A DNA stretch of 64,000 nt from an uncultured Oscillospiraceae bacterium. Lineage in GTDB: Bacteria > Bacillota > Clostridia > Oscillospirales > Oscillospiraceae. The position numbers and the translations under genes were made by a program. Shown here one piece after another: positions 25,407 through 33,032 of this stretch. The stretch covers positions 1-64,000 of the forward strand of contig CALWXB010000002.1 of assembly GCA_944385405.1 (NCBI GenBank), read 5' to 3'. Within the stretch, counting starts at the first letter, position 1; the number at the start of each line of letters is the position of its first letter. Under the pieces are notes generated by a model, which was given only the letters and a program-made list of their open reading frames with translations, was not told the origin of the DNA and did not search any database.

Positions 25407-25988
25407 ATGTTCCACTGGGTTTCCTTTCTCACCTATGCTGTGGTCACCGCCGTAACGCCGGGCCCCAACAATCTGATGTCCATGTCCAACGGCAGCCGCC
25501 GGGGCTTTTGGGGGGCGCTGCCCTTCAATTTCGGCATCTGGACGGGATTCTCTGTGGTGATGGTACTGTGCACGGCCTTCTGTCAGGCCCTCACGGACCT
25601 GATCCCCCGACTCCGGACGCCCATGGTGGCGGTGGGCGCCGCTTACATGCTGTATCTGGCCTGGGAAACCTGGAAAGGCGGTGAACTGACGGAGGACCAT
25701 CGGGGAGGCGGGTTCGTCTCAGGCCTTGCGCTGCAGTTCATCAACCCCAAGATCTATATTTACTGCATCGTCTCCATGGAAACGTACATCCTGCCGGTCT
25801 ACGCTGGACAGGCGCTGCCGCTGCTGGGCTTTGCGTTGCTGCTGGCCTTCATCGGCTTTTTCTTCACGCTCTGCTGGTCTGCCTTCGGCTCAGGCTTCCG
25901 GCGGCTCTTCTCCCGCCAGGCGAAGCTGGTAAACACTGTGATGGCACTGCTGTTGGTGTACTGCGCGGTGTCGCTGTTCCTGGCGTAA
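25407..25988 (+). CDS. LysE/RhtB-family amino-acid exporter
   Basis: This encodes 193 aa from ATG 25407 (AAGGGG upstream). Six hydrophobic segments and the family signature near the N-terminus (TPGPNNLMSMSNGSRRG). QFINPKIYIY matches the usual fourth-helix motif. It exports an amino acid or derivative (family members handle Lys, Thr, homoserine lactones or cysteine metabolites); the substrate cannot be told. Divergent from its probable regulator; convergent, 4 bases apart, with guanine deaminase. Confidence 0.9.
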   Translation: MFHWVSFLTYAVVTAVTPGPNNLMSMSNGSRRGFWGALPFNFGIWTGFSVVMVLCTAFCQALTDLIPRLRTPMVAVGAAYMLYLAWETWKGGELTEDHRGGGFVSGLALQFINPKIYIYCIVSMETYILPVYAGQALPLLGFALLLAFIGFFFTLCWSAFGSGFRRLFSRQAKLVNTVMALLLVYCAVSLFLA

Positions 25989-25992
25989 GGGA

Positions 25993-27264
25993 TCACCGGG
26001 CAGTATACACCTTCCGTCCGGCGCTCCACACCGCCCGGACGGCGCCGCTCTGGCGGCGGTAGACGCACCGCTCCAGCCGCTCCAGTGGCGTCAGGGGGTG
26101 GGGCTGGGGCAGGGCGTCGTCAGAGAGGACCAGGGCGTGGAGGGGATTGCCGGGGGCGAAGCCCGGGGCATCCCCGAAGTAGGCGGCACCCGCGGAGGTT
26201 CCCAGATACCAGCCCTCCGGCACGGTGAGGAATTCCGTCTTCCAGCCGTCCAGGATGCGCCGGGCCTTGGAGGAGCGGATGGAGGCAGCCACCACGTCGA
26301 ACATGCTCAGGTGATCGCCGCCGGCGATGTCGCTGCCCAGGGCCACATGGACGCCTTCCCGGAGCATCTGCACCACCGGCGCCACGCCGGAGCAAATGTT
26401 CTGGTTGGAGTCGGCGCAGTATACGGCGGTGACCCCCGCCTCCCGCATGGCCTGCCGCTCCCGGGCATCGGACCAGACGCAGTGGGCCATGACGGTTCCG
26501 GGCTTCCACAGGCCGAATTTGGCGTAGCTCTCCCAATACTGGGCGCAGTCGGGGTGGAGCTGCCGGACCCATTCCATCTCCGCCTGGTTTTCCGAGAGGT
26601 GAGACTGGACGGGCAGGTCCCGCTCCGACGCCAGTTTTCCCAGGAAATCCATCAGCTCGTCGGTGCAGGAGGGGGTGAACCGGGGGGTGAGGATGGGGCG
26701 GATGTACCGGAAGTCTCCGCAGGCGTCCAGCCAGCGCAGCGTCTCCCGTTTGGATTCCTCCGTGGTCTCCTCCAGCAGCCCCGGGGCGCTGTTGCGGTCC
26801 ATGTTCACCTTGCCCACATAGCCGGTAACGCCCGCCCGCTCCAGCTCCTTCATGAGGATCAGCGTGGCATCGGTGTGGAGGGAGGAGAACATGCACACCC
26901 GGGTGGTGCCGTTTTCGATGAGCTCCCGGGCAAGACGGCGGTAGATCTCCCGGGCGTAGTCCGGATCGGCGAACCGGGCCTCCGTAGGGAAGGCGTAGGC
27001 GTTGAGCCAGTCCAGCAGCGGCAGGTCCATGCCGGTGCCCAGCATGGGATACTGGGGAGCGTGAAGGTGCAGGTCCGCGAAGGACTGGAGGATCAGGTCC
27101 CGGCCGAAGTCCTCCACCGGCGCGCCGGCGTACTGCTCCGGCAGCTGGGAGAACACGCCGGTGACGATGCCGTCCTCTGCCGCCAGATAGCCGTTTTCCG
27201 TGACCTCCGGCCGCCGGGGGTCGGCGGCGGAAACGATCGTGCCTTTGAGAATGGTCAAAGCCAT
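25993..27264 (-). CDS. guaD: Guanine deaminase
   Basis: This encodes 423 aa from ATG 27264 (GAGGTGA upstream). Amidohydrolase-superfamily zinc enzyme: HLHAPQYP is the guanine-deaminase form of the metal motif, with later HLSEN, MAHCVWSD and ALGSDIAGG giving the remaining histidines and aspartate. It converts guanine to xanthine and ammonia. A purine-type NCS2 permease (47911-49263) elsewhere in the window could supply or remove the bases. Single-gene unit with its own promoter. Confidence 0.92.
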   Translation of the reverse strand: MALTILKGTIVSAADPRRPEVTENGYLAAEDGIVTGVFSQLPEQYAGAPVEDFGRDLILQSFADLHLHAPQYPMLGTGMDLPLLDWLNAYAFPTEARFADPDYAREIYRRLARELIENGTTRVCMFSSLHTDATLILMKELERAGVTGYVGKVNMDRNSAPGLLEETTEESKRETLRWLDACGDFRYIRPILTPRFTPSCTDELMDFLGKLASERDLPVQSHLSENQAEMEWVRQLHPDCAQYWESYAKFGLWKPGTVMAHCVWSDARERQAMREAGVTAVYCADSNQNICSGVAPVVQMLREGVHVALGSDIAGGDHLSMFDVVAASIRSSKARRILDGWKTEFLTVPEGWYLGTSAGAAYFGDAPGFAPGNPLHALVLSDDALPQPHPLTPLERLERCVYRRQSGAVRAVWSAGRKVYTAR

Positions 27265-27306
27265 GGGATCACCTCGTTTTCCATCCAGTACAAATTCTCT
27301 TTCAAA

Positions 27307-27334
27307 GGGGCGGGCGGCGTCAGCCGTCCGCCCC
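27307..27334 (-). other. 5'-leader hairpin of guanine deaminase mRNA
   Basis: GGGGCGGGCGGC (27307-27318) pairs with GCCGTCCGCCCC (27323-27334), one wobble pair. It would begin right at the predicted transcript start, a place where hairpins often protect mRNA or serve as protein-binding sites. Confidence 0.45.
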
Positions 27335-27341
27335 CGCTTTG

Positions 27342-27370
27342 ATGATAGCATGGCGCCGGGGCGAACGCAA
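27342..27370 (-). promoter_or_regulatory. Promoter of guanine deaminase
   Basis: Minus strand TTGCGT (27365-27370), 17 bases, TATCAT (27342-27347). Leader ~70 bases. Confidence 0.6.
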
Positions 27371-27453
27371 GCCCCGGCACCCTCGGCCGCCGCAGCGCTT
27401 ATACTGGCATACGGGCGTCCTGCGCCCGAATCTTGGAAAAGGCGTTGATCGCG

Positions 27454-28212
27454 ATGCTGCAAGCAGTTTGTTTGGCGGCACTGGGGACGGGGTTCACCTT
27501 TCTGATGACCACCCTGGGCGCCGCCGTGGTGTTTTGTTTTTCCGGGGAGCCGCAGCCCCGGTTCCAGCGGGCCATGCTGGGCTTTGCCGCAGGCGTCATG
27601 ACGGCGGCCTCGGTGTGGAGTTTGCTGCTGCCCGCCATTGAGCGGGCGGAGGCGGCAGGACGGTTTCCCGGCTGGCTGCCCCCGGCGGCGGGGATGCTGG
27701 CGGGCACGGTGTTTCTGGCGGCGCTGGACGCTCTGGCGCAGCGCCTCATGGGCCGGGATCTCTCTCCGCTGCGGCGGCGCAATGCCCTGCTGATGACCGC
27801 CATCACCCTGCACAACATCCCCGAGGGCATGGCGGTGGGGCTGGCCTTTGCCCTGGCCGCCTCCGGCGAAGGGCTGGCTGGCGCGGCGGCGCTGGCCCTG
27901 GGCATCGGTGTGCAGAACTTTCCCGAGGGAGGCGCTGTGGCCCTGCCGCTGCGCCAGCAGGGCCACAGCCGCCTGAGCGCCTTCGGCGGCGGGATGCTCT
28001 CCGGCGCAGTGGAGCCGCTGTTCGGGGTGCTGGCAGTGCTGACGGCCGCCTGGGCCGCGCCGGCCATGCCCTGGCTTTTGAGCTTTGCCGCCGGAGCCAT
28101 GCTGTACGTAGTGGTGGAAGAACTGGTGCCCCAGGCCCACAGCCGGGCAGGGACCTGCGGGTTTGTGGGAGGCTTTCTGGTAATGATGGTGCTGGACGTG
28201 GCGCTGGGCTGA
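27454..28212 (+). CDS. ZIP-family metal transporter (GufA-like)
   Basis: This encodes 252 aa from ATG 27454; TTG 27433 would add 7 residues but lacks a ribosome site. Seven to eight hydrophobic segments. The two ZIP metal-binding helices are seen as HNIPEGMAVG and QNFPEGGAVALP. These transport Zn2+, Mn2+ or Fe2+ into the cytoplasm. It stands alone between guanine deaminase (divergent) and a terminator; no metalloregulator neighbour or obvious Zur/Fur box was seen. Confidence 0.9.
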   Translation: MLQAVCLAALGTGFTFLMTTLGAAVVFCFSGEPQPRFQRAMLGFAAGVMTAASVWSLLLPAIERAEAAGRFPGWLPPAAGMLAGTVFLAALDALAQRLMGRDLSPLRRRNALLMTAITLHNIPEGMAVGLAFALAASGEGLAGAAALALGIGVQNFPEGGAVALPLRQQGHSRLSAFGGGMLSGAVEPLFGVLAVLTAAWAAPAMPWLLSFAAGAMLYVVVEELVPQAHSRAGTCGFVGGFLVMMVLDVALG

Positions 28213-28226
28213 ACACACACAATCAG

Positions 28227-28266
28227 AAAAGCGCCGCTTCCCTGGTGACAGGGAAGCGGCGCTTCG
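28227..28266. terminator. Bidirectional terminator
   Basis: AAGCGCCGCTTCCCTG pairs perfectly with CAGGGAAGCGGCGCTT around GTGA, between convergent genes. A-rich before, no long T-run after. Confidence 0.7.
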
Positions 28267-28279
28267 TGAATCGGGACCT

Positions 28280-28864
28280 TCAGGCCTCCGGCGGCTGCAG
28301 ACCCAGGATCACCAGTGTGGCGGCACCGTCCCGGGTGGCGGTGCTGGTGTTGACATTCAGCGTCAGCACCGTCTCCTCCGGCGCCACGACAATGAAGGCG
28401 TTGGAACCGGAGACGGTGACATCGGGATCCGCCGTGCGGGCGTAGACGCCGTACTCCAGGTGTGCCGTGCCATTATAGGCAGGGGTGACCTGGAGATAGC
28501 CCGCCTCCTCCAGCACCGCGGAGATGTGATAGGTCACAAAATACGTGCCCGGGGCCAGCGTGATGCGGGCGGCGCTCTCCTGGCCGATGCGGCCGGTGGC
28601 ATCCGCCACCGCTGTGATGAGGTCGATGGGCTGGCCGTTGACAAAGCGCTGCTGGAACGTGAAGAAGGAGGCATAGACATCGCTGCCGGACGCACCGGGC
28701 CGGCCCTCCGGGATGGCGAAGTCCAGCCGCAGCCCGCAGGGCGTGCAGGTAGCCTGTACTTGGGCATCGGTGCCCGGGGCGGTGGTGACGGTGTCCCCCA
28801 CGGTGATGCGGGGACAGCAGGGATACCAGCAGGGGCAGCAGGAAGGATCACAGGAAGGGTGCAT
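28280..28864 (-). CDS. BclA-like C-terminal-domain protein with Cys-rich N-terminus
   Basis: This encodes 194 aa from ATG 28864 (GAGAGGAG upstream). The N-terminus is Cys-rich (CDPSCCPCWYPCCP), followed by a ~45-residue spacer with a single collagen-like vestige (GRPGASG), then a ~130-residue beta-rich domain (FFTFQQRF, ITLAPGTYFVTYHISA, SNAFIVV) of the TNF/C1q-like type found at the C-terminus of BclA and other exosporium collagen-like proteins. The long GXY repeat normally in between is missing. Likely a spore-surface protein, crosslinked by its cysteines. Its transcript is separate from cinA downstream of it by 71 bases on the opposite side. Confidence 0.75.
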   Translation of the reverse strand: MHPSCDPSCCPCWYPCCPRITVGDTVTTAPGTDAQVQATCTPCGLRLDFAIPEGRPGASGSDVYASFFTFQQRFVNGQPIDLITAVADATGRIGQESAARITLAPGTYFVTYHISAVLEEAGYLQVTPAYNGTAHLEYGVYARTADPDVTVSGSNAFIVVAPEETVLTLNVNTSTATRDGAATLVILGLQPPEA

Positions 28865-28934
28865 AGACAAAGGACTCCTCTCGATCAAAAAGTGGCAGTC
28901 CAGTCTATGCCCATCCGGCGGGGCAGGTGATGGA

Positions 28935-30191
28935 TCAGGCGATGGGGAGGTCCGTGAGATACCGGCGCACCACGTCCAGGGCGTGGTTAGCCGCCAGGCC
29001 CTGGATGCGGTCCCGGCGGCGGCGCCCGGTGTCCACCCGGCGGCAGAAGGTGCCGTCAGGCGTGTCCAGCCCGATGAACACGATGCCCACCGGAGTGCCC
29101 CGTTCGTCCGGATCGGGACCGGCGGTGCCGGTGACGGAGACGGCGATATCCGCCCCGGTGATGCGCCGGGCTCCCTGGGCCATGGCCCGGGCGCATGCCT
29201 CCGACACCGCGCCGTGCACATCCAGGATCTCCCGGGGGACTCCCAGCACTGACGCCTTCACATCCGTCCAGTAGCTCACCACGCCGCCCCGGTAGACGGC
29301 GGAGGCACCGGGCAGGGCGGTGAGACGCTGGGCCACCCGACCGCCGGTGCAGCTCTCGGCGGTGGCCAGGGTCCATCCCCGCTCCTTCAGAAGGCGAAAA
29401 CAGGTCTCCTCCAAGCCCTTCACGTCCACACCGTACACGATGTCCCCCAGCAGGGCGCACACCCGCTCCACCACAGGCGCGAGCATGGCCTCGGCCTCCG
29501 CCCGGCTGGCGGCCTTGGCGGTGGCCCGGAGGCGGACCTCGGCGGGCTTGGCGTAGGTGGCCAGAGTGGGATTTTCCATCCGGGCCATCTCCTCGTGGAG
29601 CAGCGCGTCCACGGAGGACTCCCCCATACCGAAGGTCATGATGTCCCGGGAGACGATCACCTCCCGGGAAAGGCTCCGCAGATACGGCACCGCGCAGCGG
29701 CGCAGCATGGTCTCCATCTCATGGGGCGGCCCCGGCAGCATCAGTACGTGGACGCCGCCGGCGGAAAAGGCACAGCCCGGCGCGGTGCCCACCGGATTGT
29801 CGAACACGGTGCAGCCCTCCGGCAGCATGGCCTGCTGGGCGTTGTTCTCCGGCATGGGCACGTGGAGGGCGGACTCGTAGAAGGCCCGGATCTCCTCCAG
29901 GATGTCCCGGTGAAGCTCCAAAGGCTTCCCGAAGGCGGCGCAGACGGTCTGCTTGGTGAGGTCGTCGTAGGTGGGACCCAGGCCGCCGGTGGTGATCAGG
30001 ATGTCCGCCCGGCGGCGGGCGATGTCCACCGCCTGGGCCAGGCGCTGGGGATTGTCCCCCACCACGGTGTGCCAGAACACGTCGATGCCCAGGGCGGAGA
30101 GCTCCTGGGAGATGGTCTGGGCGTTGGTGTTGGCGATGTTGCCCAGGAGCAGCTCAGTGCCCACGGCGATGAGCTCTGCGGTATGGGACAT
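28935..30191 (-). CDS. cinA: CinA-family nicotinamide-nucleotide amidohydrolase / ADP-ribose pyrophosphatase
   Basis: This encodes 418 aa from ATG 30191. N-terminal MoaB/MogA-like COG1058 domain (~1-170: VGTELLLGNI, TTGGLGPTYDD, LPGPPHEM) and C-terminal PncC deamidase domain (~255-415: ATAESCTGGRVAQ, GGVVSYW, SVTGTAGP). It recycles pyridine nucleotides and is linked to competence in some Firmicutes. Second gene of a thiI-cinA unit; a hairpin lies in the 69-base gap. Confidence 0.93.
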   Translation of the reverse strand: MSHTAELIAVGTELLLGNIANTNAQTISQELSALGIDVFWHTVVGDNPQRLAQAVDIARRRADILITTGGLGPTYDDLTKQTVCAAFGKPLELHRDILEEIRAFYESALHVPMPENNAQQAMLPEGCTVFDNPVGTAPGCAFSAGGVHVLMLPGPPHEMETMLRRCAVPYLRSLSREVIVSRDIMTFGMGESSVDALLHEEMARMENPTLATYAKPAEVRLRATAKAASRAEAEAMLAPVVERVCALLGDIVYGVDVKGLEETCFRLLKERGWTLATAESCTGGRVAQRLTALPGASAVYRGGVVSYWTDVKASVLGVPREILDVHGAVSEACARAMAQGARRITGADIAVSVTGTAGPDPDERGTPVGIVFIGLDTPDGTFCRRVDTGRRRRDRIQGLAANHALDVVRRYLTDLPIA

Positions 30192-30223
30192 GGTGCATGA
30201 CCTGCCTTTCTGCATTTGGTAAG

Positions 30224-30250
30224 CAGGCGGCCGGCAGAGCCGACCGCCTG
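30224..30250 (-). other. Intercistronic hairpin between thiI and cinA
   Basis: A 12-bp stem (one wobble) at 30224-30235 with 30239-30250 and a 3-base loop, no T-run. It may protect or separate the two messages rather than terminate. Confidence 0.4.
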
Positions 30251-30260
30251 GGATATCTGG

Positions 30261-31460
30261 TCAGATCCGGGGAGCGTCGGTGGGCTTGATGCGCACCCAG
30301 GTCTCCCCGGCAAGAGCCTCAGCCACCAGCGCCTCCACATCCAGCGCGGCCTCTGCCTCCCGGACATCCTCCACCTTGGGACGGGTGCAGGGGTGGCGGG
30401 GGGTAAAGACAGTGCAGCAATCCTCATAGGGAAGGATGGAGGTATCGTAGGTGCCGATCTCCCGGGCCATGCGGATGATCTCCACCTTGTCCACGCCGAT
30501 GAGGGGGCGCAGCACCGGCAGCGTGGTGACGTCCTCGGTGACGCCCAGAGCCAGCATGGTCTGGCTGGCCACCTGGCCCAAAGACTCGCCGGTGACCAGG
30601 GCCCCGGCGCGGGAGCGCTGGGCCACCGCCTGGGAAAGGCGCATCATGAACCGGCGCATGATCAGGGTGAAATACTCCTCCGGGCAGTTTCTGCGGATCT
30701 CCTCCTGGATATGGGTGAAGGGGATGATGTGGACGATCACCCGGCCTGTCCAGGCGGTGAGCAGGCGGGCCAGCTCCAGCACCTTGTCCAGGGCCTGCTG
30801 GGAGGTGTAGGGCGGAGAGACGAAGTGGACCATCTCCAGCTCCACGCCCCGGCGGGCCATCATCCAGGAGGAGACGGGGCTGTCCAGCCCGCCGGAGAGC
30901 AGGCTCACCGCCCGGCCGCCCATACCCACCGGCAGCCCGCCGGCGCCGGGGACGGAGGGGGCGTGGACATAGGCGGCGTGCTCCCGGATCTCCACGTACA
31001 CCGTCAGGTCCGGATCGTGGACGTCCACGGCAACAGCGGGGAAGGCCTCCGCCAGCAGCCCGCCCACGGCCTGACTGATCTGGATGGAGGTCATGGGGTA
31101 GGCCTTGTCCGCCCGGCGGCTCTCCACCTTGAAAGAAGAAGCGGCGGCAAAGGCGGGGGCCAGGTAGGCCCGGGCTGTCTCGGCAATGGCCTCCACCGTC
31201 TTTTCACAGGGCACGGCCCGGGCCACGGCGGCCACGCCGAAGATCTGGCGGCAGGCGGCGAACGCCGCTTCCATGTCGCACTGGTCTCCCCGGGGCTCCA
31301 CATAGATGGTGCTTTGCCGGACATAAATCTGAAAATCGCCGCAGTGTCTGAGGCGGCGGCGGGTGTTGGACACCAGCTTATCTTCAAAGGAGCGGCGGTT
31401 GAGTCCCTTCAGGACCACCTCTCCCAGCTTGAGCAGCAGCATTTCATTTTGGTGCAGCAT
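30261..31460 (-). CDS. thiI: tRNA 4-thiouridine synthase ThiI (short form)
   Basis: This encodes 399 aa: ferredoxin-like and THUMP domains (~1-165) and a PP-loop ATPase (~175-395) with the signature LLSGGLDSPV. No C-terminal rhodanese domain, as usual in Firmicutes, where a cysteine desulfurase supplies the sulfur. It adenylates and thiolates U8 of tRNA and can contribute sulfur for thiamine. GGAGG lies 11 bases before the ATG. Leads the thiI-cinA unit. Confidence 0.94.
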   Translation of the reverse strand: MLHQNEMLLLKLGEVVLKGLNRRSFEDKLVSNTRRRLRHCGDFQIYVRQSTIYVEPRGDQCDMEAAFAACRQIFGVAAVARAVPCEKTVEAIAETARAYLAPAFAAASSFKVESRRADKAYPMTSIQISQAVGGLLAEAFPAVAVDVHDPDLTVYVEIREHAAYVHAPSVPGAGGLPVGMGGRAVSLLSGGLDSPVSSWMMARRGVELEMVHFVSPPYTSQQALDKVLELARLLTAWTGRVIVHIIPFTHIQEEIRRNCPEEYFTLIMRRFMMRLSQAVAQRSRAGALVTGESLGQVASQTMLALGVTEDVTTLPVLRPLIGVDKVEIIRMAREIGTYDTSILPYEDCCTVFTPRHPCTRPKVEDVREAEAALDVEALVAEALAGETWVRIKPTDAPRI

Positions 31461-31501
31461 AACGATACGGCCTCCGGATGGGTAGATTTTGAGAATGATT
31501 T

Positions 31502-31507
31502 ATTATA
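31502..31507 (-). promoter_or_regulatory. -10 element of the thiI promoter
   Basis: TATAAT on the minus strand in an AT-rich stretch, ~42 bases before the start codon. No convincing -35 was found at 17 bases. Confidence 0.45.
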
Positions 31508-31572
31508 CAATAGTTTGGAAGCAAGAAAAAGCCCTATTTTCCCGGCCCGCCGGGAAAAATCGTCAGGCCGGA

Positions 31573-31600
31573 GGTAACCTTTTGCCCTTTGGACGCATCT
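31573..31600 (+). promoter_or_regulatory. ECF-type promoter of the sigma/anti-sigma pair
   Basis: GGTAACCTTTTG (from 31573) followed at ECF spacing (~15-16 bases from AACC) by CGCATCT (31594-31600). The AAC -35 core and CG-containing -10 are characteristic of ECF promoters, which are usually recognised by the sigma factor they express, implying autoregulation. Confidence 0.6.
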
Positions 31601-31647
31601 AGAGAAGTGTGACCGGTCATATCGCGGGAAGGAGGTGCTGCGGAATC

Positions 31648-32136
31648 GTGGAACAAGCCATGCTGGATAAGGAGGCCTTCTGCGCCCAGGTGATGGCGCA
31701 CCAGGACGCCATGTTCCGCACCGCCAAGGCCATCCTGCGGAGGGATGAGGATGCGGAGGATGCGGTGCAGGAGGCCATCTGCGCTGCGTACGCAGCCAGG
31801 AGCGCTCTGCGGGATCCGGAGCGGTTCAAGCCCTGGATCCTGCGGATCCTCACCAACAAGTGCTACGATGCCTGCCGGCGTCAGCGGCCCACCGTGGATC
31901 TGGATCTGGTGCGGGAATATCTGCCCGCCCCGGAGCCGGACCATGTGGAGAATCTGGCGCTGTGGCAGGCGGTGATGACCCTGAGCGGCGATCTGCGGAT
32001 CACGGTGACCCTCTATTATTACGACGGGCTCTCCATCCGGGAGATCAGCCGGATCCTGGGCATCAGTGAAGCGGCAGTGAAAACGCGGCTGTCCCGGGGA
32101 CGGGAGCGGCTGCGCAGACTGCTGCGGGAAGAGTGA
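31648..32136 (+). CDS. ECF (group 4) RNA polymerase sigma factor
   Basis: This encodes 162 aa from GTG 31648 (GGAGG ~12 bases upstream; ATG 31660 is an alternative). Region 2 (~15-80: DEDAEDAVQEAICAAYAAR, WILRILTNKCYDACR) and region 4 (~105-160: ITVTLYYYDGLSIREISRIL, SEAAVKTRLSRGRERL). The anti-sigma gene begins 8 bases after its stop, indicating a SigV/RsiV-type pair that responds to envelope stress. Confidence 0.93.
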   Translation: MEQAMLDKEAFCAQVMAHQDAMFRTAKAILRRDEDAEDAVQEAICAAYAARSALRDPERFKPWILRILTNKCYDACRRQRPTVDLDLVREYLPAPEPDHVENLALWQAVMTLSGDLRITVTLYYYDGLSIREISRILGISEAAVKTRLSRGRERLRRLLREE

Positions 32137-32144
32137 GGTGCAGT

Positions 32145-32984
32145 ATGGATCATTTTGACGAACTGCTCCGGGAGCGGGCACGGCGGGAGCCGTTCCCGCT
32201 GCCGGAAGACTATGCCCAGCGGGTGCAGGATACCTGTGCGGCTCTGGAGGACCGCCCCCCGGCACGGCGGCGGAGCTTCCGGCATTGGGGCGGGTGGCTG
32301 GCCGCAGCCCTGGCGCTTTTCGTGGCCGTGCCCAACGTCTCTCCGGCGGCAGCCGCCGCCATGGCGGAGATCCCGGTGCTGGGCAGCCTGGTGGAGATCG
32401 TGACCTTCCACCGGTATGCCTATGACGACGGCCACAGCTCCGCCGACGTTACGGTGCCGGAGCTCTCCGGCGGGCAGGCGGCTCAGGCCGTCAGCGACGA
32501 GGTGCAGGCTTATACGGACCGTCTGCTGGAGGAATTCCAGGCCCAGCAGGAGACGGTGGGCGAGGGATATCAGGGCCTGTATGTCACCAGCAGCGTGGTG
32601 ACGGATACCCCGGAGTGGTTCACCCTGCGGATAGACGCCACCCAGACCCAGGCCAGCGGCTACGATTTCAGCCGGTTCTACCACATCGACAAGACGACCG
32701 ATGAGACGGTGGTCCTGGCGGATCTTTTCCAGGAAGACGCGGACTACGCCCAGGTCCTTTCCGGGGAGGTGCAGGCACAGATGGCGTCTCAGACGGCGGC
32801 AGACCCGGCGGTGATGTATTTCCCCGAGCAGCTGGCCATCCCGGCGGACCAAAGCTTCTATTGGAACGAAACCGGAGACCTGGTGCTGGTATTCGACGAG
32901 TACGCCGTGGCTCCCGGCTCCATGGGGATGCCCGAATTCACCATCCCCCGGGAGGTGTATGCCCCGCTGCTGCGGACCCCATGA
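32145..32984 (+). CDS. RsiV-like membrane anti-sigma factor
   Basis: This encodes 279 aa from ATG 32145 (GAGGTG upstream). Cytoplasmic N-terminus (~1-50), one membrane span (~54-75, WLAAALALFVAVP), and an extracellular DUF3298-like domain (~90-279, ending EFTIPREVYAPL). In Bacillus RsiV this domain binds lysozyme, after which cleavage frees the sigma factor. The same trigger is plausible but not shown here. Ends at a strong terminator. Confidence 0.85.
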   Translation: MDHFDELLRERARREPFPLPEDYAQRVQDTCAALEDRPPARRRSFRHWGGWLAAALALFVAVPNVSPAAAAAMAEIPVLGSLVEIVTFHRYAYDDGHSSADVTVPELSGGQAAQAVSDEVQAYTDRLLEEFQAQQETVGEGYQGLYVTSSVVTDTPEWFTLRIDATQTQASGYDFSRFYHIDKTTDETVVLADLFQEDADYAQVLSGEVQAQMASQTAADPAVMYFPEQLAIPADQSFYWNETGDLVLVFDEYAVAPGSMGMPEFTIPREVYAPLLRTP

Positions 32985-32988
32985 CAAT

Positions 32989-33029
32989 GCAGCAAAAAAA
33001 GGACGGCTGACGCCGTCCTTTTTTGCTGC
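32989..33029. terminator. Bidirectional terminator
   Basis: GCAGCAAAAAAAGGACGGC pairs with GCCGTCCTTTTTTGCTGC around TGAC, between the convergent anti-sigma and ComM-like genes. A- and T-runs lie within the stem, so it works both ways. Confidence 0.85.
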
Positions 33030-33032
33030 GTG

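Noticed and set aside
25303..25407. Riboswitch upstream of the LysE-family gene
   Set aside because: The leader from the predicted start to the ATG is under 60 bases and holds only the palindrome, too short for a known lysine or guanidine switch.
27265..28218. N-terminal extension of guanine deaminase into the ZIP gene
   Set aside because: The extension is antisense to ZIP, lacks a ribosome site, and a promoter plus GAGGTGA-ATG lie at the normal guanine deaminase start.
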